Source: Mixophyes australis
Taxonomy: Eukaryota > Chordata > Amphibia > Anura > Limnodynastidae
DNA: 64,000 nucleotides
Direction of reading: 5' to 3'
Assembly (NCBI GenBank): GCA_036250195.1
Contig: JAVHZZ010000009.1
Location: 41,693,824-41,757,823, forward strand
Of the stretch, positions 58,936-64,000 are shown piece by piece. The notes beneath the pieces were generated by a model that made no database searches, was not told the DNA's origin, and saw nothing but the letters and a program-made list of their open reading frames with translations. Both the position numbers and the translations under genes were made by a program. Numbering within the stretch: the stretch's first letter is position 1; each line of letters begins with the position of its first letter.

Positions 58936-59672
58936 ATCAGCATAAGAATGCAGCCACCAGACCTCATTAGTCTTAAGCCCCACTTAACTGTAGCTTGCAC
59001 CATTTTCCCCTTTAGCACATACACCATAAACCATCACCTAGGTAGGCTGTTTCAGCTGTGTTAACAGGTGATGTTGAGTCGTATTGTATTTCTCCTGTTG
59101 TGATTGTTAAATTATTATTGCTTATAGTTGCTGTGGTATGTTATGTTAGTGCATTGCAGGTGTAGGATAAGTAGTCAGGGCCAGTGCACCAGCAGTTCTA
59201 GAGAGTGCCACCTGAGGTGCGATAGGGACAGTTTAGTTAGAAAGGTGTGTCCTGTCCACAGGGATAGGCCGGTAACTCTAGCAAGTGCCTGCCTGTGGAT
59301 TTTGTTTGCAGGAGTGAAAAGGCTAGGAGCAAAGAAAGTAACTCTCCTAAAATGATGCTTGTAAGACTTTTCTGTATACTTTAAAAAAATGAGAAGGTGT
59401 ACTTGCACCTTATTCCAGAGTGCTGCTGTTATCATATTGTTATACACATAGAAAAGTACTGAAATTCTGTTTACCAAATTTTCTGTCAAACATTTATTAA
59501 AATAAAGATAATTTCTTGGCTGTGAAAACACCCTCATAATCATTTTTGGGATCAGAAGTTGTCAGTCTCATTTCTAGCATTATTTTTATTTCTTTTACAT
59601 GAACATCACTCAAGCCTGATTAAGAGGTATTTAAGTTTTCTGAATAACTATAGACAATAATTTAAGCTTCTA

Positions 59673-59997
59673 GGTCCTGAGTCATTAAGGAAAGCAAAAC
59701 ATAAAAAAGGAGTAACTTTGCACCTGGGCAAAACCATGTTGCATTGGAGGGGGAGATAAATTTAAAATGTGGGGACAGGTTTATAGTTGGTGTAGGGCAT
59801 GTTCTTAATCAACTTTAAATTTCAGTGTAAAAATAAAATGATCAATTATTTGTGTGCTAGATTAAAAACAGCCAGTATTTAACTTATATGCAAAATAATA
59901 AACTAATTTGCACCTCTTGCATTGTAATTTGTAACATAGTATGTCCTGGAGAACATTTACTCCTTTTTACCTTACTTCCCTTAATGACTCAAGCCCC
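59673..59997 (+). mobile_element. MITE, AAAAAAGGAGTAA family, copy 2 (325 bp)
   Basis: Left GGTCCTGAGTCATTAAGGAA and right TTCCCTTAATGACTCAAGCCC are inverted repeats; flanks CTA and TTA fit a 3-bp TSD (PIF/Harbinger type). It aligns with the reverse of 34590-34899. Confidence 0.88.
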
Positions 59998-59999
59998 TT

Positions 60000-61060
60000 A
60001 ATGTATATGTAGCCATAATACATTAACTTCTTGAGACATACCAGTTCATAACTTTATTTTATTTTTTTATTATTTACATAGAAAGGTTTTATAAATGAAG
60101 ATGTATAAAATTTAAAACCAGAAATAAAAAAGAAAATGACTAACAAACCCAACATATTTATATAGTAAGTCAAAAATAAAAGTATCTGTCTGAAGACTGA
60201 AACAAGATCAAATTACATTACAGCTTGTTATATTTTATGTGATCTATTTGAATAAAATGTCAAGAAATTTTTTTGAGTGGCATAAAACATACTGAGCTGC
60301 AGCCCCTGAAAAATAACATAGCAACAGGACATGATCATAATATAATTCTATGGTATTTTATGTACTGTCTATAAATAAATGTTATTTCATACATCATACA
60401 GGATACACACAAATAACTATGTCTAGCATACAAAGCAAGAGGAGTGGGATTTTCAGTCTAACCAACAAGGCTGAGAAACAAAATGTAGGATATACTAAGT
60501 TTACTTGTCAGTAAGGGAAAACGGCAAACATTGTATTTCATGTAGAGTGGTAATTAACCCCTTTACTGCTGAGGCTTTTTTCACCCCTCTGCTGAGCCTG
60601 TTTTGGAACTGTTGGGCTGATCACATTCCAGCATTATGAGTAATTTTTCTGTGCAGTATTCACACAAATCATACCTTGTTTTTCCCGAAGACTTTGCACT
60701 TTCAGAAAGTACCATTGGTTTGTTTATAACCCTTGCAGGGCATTTGCATGCTGGGAGGTATGACTTCGGGGCTAATGCAGAGTTGCTAGCAAAATAGAAG
60801 TTAAATACTCTTAAAAAAGCACAGCATAATAGCGTATTTCCCCCCATATGCAGAGTTGTACACATCTTGAGATGTATCTGCCTTCGCTTCCGCAGAACAT
60901 GAGTCTGATCCAGTGCTCGAAATGTGTCAGTATGAGACGGTACGTCAAACCGGAATTTCTAAACTGGCGGTGACCTCTGCAATCTGGAAACAGCTTCCGG
61001 TTCTGACCTGACGATTTTCTTTGTTTTTTTTTCTGTAGGGAGGGGTTATGGTTTAGTGCG
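60000..61060. other. No gene recognised
   Basis: 60770-60860 has GGGGCTAATGCAGAGTTG and a CTTAAAAAAGC block that recur near 48113-48170 (GGCCTGATGCAGAGTTG), hinting at another short MITE family. The rest is AT-rich and unassigned. Confidence 0.45.
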
Positions 61061-61079
61061 AGTATTAGAAGGACAGGGG

Positions 61080-61395
61080 AGAAGATGATACAGGGAGACA
61101 TGAGAGAGACAGGGGAGAAGAAGGTGCAGGGAGACATGTGAGAAAGACAGGGGAGAAGATGTTGCAGGGGGTTAAGTGAGAGGGACAGTGGAGAAGATGG
61201 TGCAGGGGAATATGTGAGAGAGACAGGGGAGAAGATGGTGCAGAGGATATGTGAGAGGGACAGAGGAGAAAATGGTGCAGGGGGATATGTGAGAGAGACA
61301 GGGGAGAAGATGGTGCAATGGATATGTCAGAGTGACAGAGGAGAAGATGGTGCAATGGATATGTGAAAGAGACAGGGGAGAATATGATACAGGAG
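61080..61395. repeat. Minisatellite, ~42-bp unit, about 7 copies
   Basis: Unit GAGAGAGACAGGGGAGAAGA, TGGTGCAGGGGGATATGT. The 147-codon minus frame with a repeated HIPLHHLL pattern is its shadow. Confidence 0.93.
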
Positions 61396-61977
61396 CATAG
61401 ATAAAAGAAAGTGTAAAGGGATAGACAACTTAAGAGTGGGAACGTCAGGGATGCAACCACCATAAAACAAAAGTAACAATGAAGGATGGGAATGCACAGA
61501 GGGGACAAGTGTTTAATTTTTTTTAAAAAAAAATCAAGCCTTCATACTCCATTCACTTTTATTTTCCATACCTCCAGTTCGAAATTTCCATTTTGACCAC
61601 TGGTCTGATCTATGACAAATCATCATCATCATTGTCTATTTGCACCTGTCCTGTGGCAGGTGCAAAATATATGTCTCCTAAACTAACAGCTATGTATTTC
61701 TACAGGTCTGCATGAGTTGCATTTGCATAAACACACCTTTACTCTACTCAGTTAGAGTAGACCTGTACATTGTTAGATTGTTCCTTCCCTCCAAGTGTAG
61801 GCCAGCATAAGTACCAGTATTGCTGAAGTCTGCACATATGCCTGCACCTACTTTCTGGGCATGCATAGAGTGATTTCACGCAAGGTACGTTACACAAACA
61901 TGTCATATGTCCCATTATGCATCAGCCCATTTTATTTCTAGATTTGGTATCAATCCACCAACAGCAATGTCAGGTGC

Positions 61978-63260
61978 CGTCCCCACTCACCTGCCTCCTT
62001 GCAGGGACGGACGCCTTCTTTCTCTCCCTCTGATCGTCGCATCTCATTGCCTATCAAGGGGATGCAAGACCCAGCTACTACCTCCTGTAGCCGGGCAAAG
62101 TCTGTGCGCATGGGCACCCTGTTGCTAGGAAAAGGGACGCACCTCTTCTGGGCAAATCAGCGGTCAATAACATCACTGAGCGCCCTATTTGGTCCCTATA
62201 AAAAGCAGAGTATTGGTTACCTGATTTGGCTCTTATACCTTTGGCTTGATCCGACATTGCTGACTACTTTTGGATATTCTATTTGGCTCCTGCTATCTTG
62301 GTTCGGACCTGGCTTCCCAGACTATTCCTTGGATCCTGATTTTGGCTCTGACATGATATATGTTACCGATCTGGCTTATCTCACTATTCTTTCTCACTGT
62401 CCACCTCACCAGCAACTGTGTCACATTTGCAACACTGGGATAGCCACTTGCTGGTATTAGGACAACTAAGCAAGTAGGCACAGAGTCTAACGCACCCTCA
62501 GTGTTCACCAGGGACAACCGTATGGGATATGGTCTTTGCTGTGTGAGGTGTGCAGGTTATGGTTGTCCAAGTTAGTCACCGGCGCAATGCTATAGAGAAT
62601 AGGAGTGGTCAAACTATCTGGGACAGAACCATGTGGAAGCATAGTACACAGGGGTGATCCAAGGGTAAATGATAACAAGCCAAATGTCAGAACCAGAGCG
62701 AGCTGTGCAGTACCAAAATGAGATCAAAAAGCAGAGTTCGGAAACGAGCCTAAGTCAGGAACCAAATACAGGAAGCAGAGGTAAGCAATAGGAACCCTGG
62801 AGTAAGGGTGCACCAATACTCTAGCACCCTAGTACTGCCAGAGGCTTCCTAAAACAGAGGGAAATTAGCCCTCACTGGGTAATGGCGAATTCAGCGGTAA
62901 GAACACTGATGGAGAACCTTGGATGTGTCCCGTTGCCTAGCAACAGGGCGCGAGTGCCACTGCGCATGTGCACGCAGTGCATGGAGCCAAATACAGGAAG
63001 AACATCCTTTTGCTAGACAATGGGACGCTAGGGACCAGGAGAGGTAGGCGACCGTCCCCAGCACCTAGAGGAAGTGCGGGGACGGCTCCTGACAAACTGA
63101 CATCGATGGCTGCGACCTGCACACTCCTTGCAGCTGAGATGAAACTCGTTTGTGGGGTTCCCTGGTGAAAACCAAGAGCATGTTAGACTTCATGCCTCCT
63201 TGCTCAGTAGCGCCAACTGCAGGTAGTTGACTACCATCAAAATCCTAACGATTCATAACA
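61978..63260 (+). mobile_element. Solo LTR, gypsy-like, split by a nested LTR
   Basis: It starts TGTCAGGTGCCGTCC and ends CGATTCATAACA, with a perfect TSD AGCAA (61973-61977 and 63261-63265). TATAAAAA lies at 62197-62204. After removing the nested LTR plus one TSD copy (62419-63099) the length is about 602 bp. The right part has GCGACCTGCACACTCC, CCCTGGTGAAAACC and GTTAGACTTCATGCCT, the block shared with 14121 and 15394. Confidence 0.92.
62419..63094 (-). mobile_element. Nested solo LTR, antisense (676 bp)
   Basis: The minus strand starts TGTCAGGAGCCGTCCCC (63094) and ends AAATGTGACA (62419), with a perfect TSD AACTG (62414-62418 and 63095-63099). It is the same family as its host LTR: the minus strand ends with CCCTGGTGAACACTGAG and GCGTTAGACTCTGTGCCT. 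Confidence 0.92.
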
Positions 63261-63373
63261 AGCAATAATCAGGATCCTACATAGAAGTTTTCATCATAAA
63301 ATCAGCATTTGAAAATGTCAATGAAGTTTTTATTTTGCTAGTTTGCACTGTCTTGAATAAAATGCATACAATG

Positions 63374-63984
63374 GGCCTGATTCATCAAGGCACGTATCTG
63401 CGCATGGCCAGAACCAGAATATATGCCCAATAAATTTGTATGCAAAGGACACTTACTACAACTTACGATTTTGGGGAGTGAATGGGATGGGGAAGGGGAG
63501 TTTGGCTGTAGTTAATGTACGGTAAAGGCGTGCCAAATTCAAGCGCACGCAGCCACGTCTGAATCAAGTTCTAAGCATCGCAAATTTATTTGTATTTCTG
63601 CCGTAAGTTCTGCCACAGGGCTGTTCTAAGTCCTGATCACTAATGATGACAGTTTTGTCTGCATGCTATAACCTATGCTTGCAATCAGGAGCAATGGTAA
63701 AAATGTAATTTAATTTCAGTAGACATTAATAGCATCCTAATAAATGTATTTCATAGGAAAAATTGATTTTAAAAATCCTTTTTTAAGATCATTAATGACT
63801 TTATTATTAACAGGTGGTATTAATTATATATATTTTTTTATTATTTGTGCGTTCTTTTGTGAATTTAGAATCCACATAGGTATTGGACGCTTCTTGCAAT
63901 GTTTTGTGTAGTAGCGCACAGCAGACCTACACCCAAATACAACAATGCACATTTCCAGAGATCTGTGCCTTGATGACTTTAGGC
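63374..63984. mobile_element. Harbinger-like MITE (~611 bp)
   Basis: Left GCCTGATTCATCAAGGCACG and right GTGCCTTGATGACTTTAGGC are inverted relatives. The interior AATGTACGGTAAAGGCGTGC matches the relic at 8917-9215. Flanking TSD not resolved so close to the window end. Confidence 0.75.
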
Positions 63985-64000
63985 GTGCGTATAGTCGAAA

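Noticed and set aside
61065..61508. 147-codon minus-strand frame with repeated His/Leu/Pro motif
   Set aside because: It is the shadow of a 42-bp minisatellite.

Overview
This is a 64 kb stretch of AT-rich vertebrate nuclear DNA with no recognisable host protein-coding gene. No open reading frame resembles a multi-exon host gene. The only sequences with clear protein homology are decayed transposases and retrotransposon fragments, plus one Myb/SANT-like exon that probably also comes from a transposon. The mix of repeats (Tc1-like, hAT with subterminal minisatellites, PIF/Harbinger MITEs, gypsy-type solo LTRs, Penelope-type hammerhead ribozyme motifs, L2/CR1-like LINE tails) suggests a large amphibian genome, most likely a frog. 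That is an inference from repeat style, not from a marker gene.

Layout. 0-6.5 kb: a deleted hAT element with a TATA promoter and ~115-bp tandem repeats (about 240-2263), a Penelope-like stretch with a hammerhead-like core (about 2280-3960), a LINE ORF2 fragment (minus strand, 4128-4652) and a dead Tc1 element (5021-6428). 8.4-14 kb: Harbinger-like sequence, a Myb/SANT exon with a splice donor (9559-9767), a second Tc1 copy of the same family ending at 13747, and beside it a second hammerhead motif. 14-19 kb: three solo LTRs (14121, 15394, 17737), each with a perfect 5-bp target-site duplication (TSD). 20-33 kb: small hAT MITEs, most with 8-bp TSDs, and a nested hAT carrying a G-rich minisatellite (24258-25923). 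33-41 kb: antisense solo LTRs, then four PIF-type foldback MITEs, three of them packed into about 620 bp. 40.5-45.3 kb: a second copy of the first hAT family, with 12 tandem repeats; its transposase core (BED-like finger, RNase H-like fold, acidic tail) runs antisense to the element's ends and is itself interrupted by a LINE tail. 48.3-51.9 kb: a hAT element with a perfect TSD and a C-terminal transposase fragment between two minisatellites. 56.5-58.1 kb: a third Tc1 element of a different and better preserved family. 58.2-64 kb: a 65-bp-arm foldback, minisatellites, one solo LTR nested inside another (61978-63260, both with perfect TSDs) and a Harbinger MITE at the end.

No operon-like organisation exists; what links the features is transposition history. 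TSDs and nesting give a relative order for several insertions. The points most worth follow-up are the two hammerhead-type motifs, the parallel expansion of subterminal tandem repeats in hAT elements, the inverted transposase core, the catalytic Asp-to-Asn change shared by two Tc1 copies, and the nearly perfect long hairpins. Boundaries and TSDs were read by eye. Family names rest on recognised motifs and were not checked by database search.
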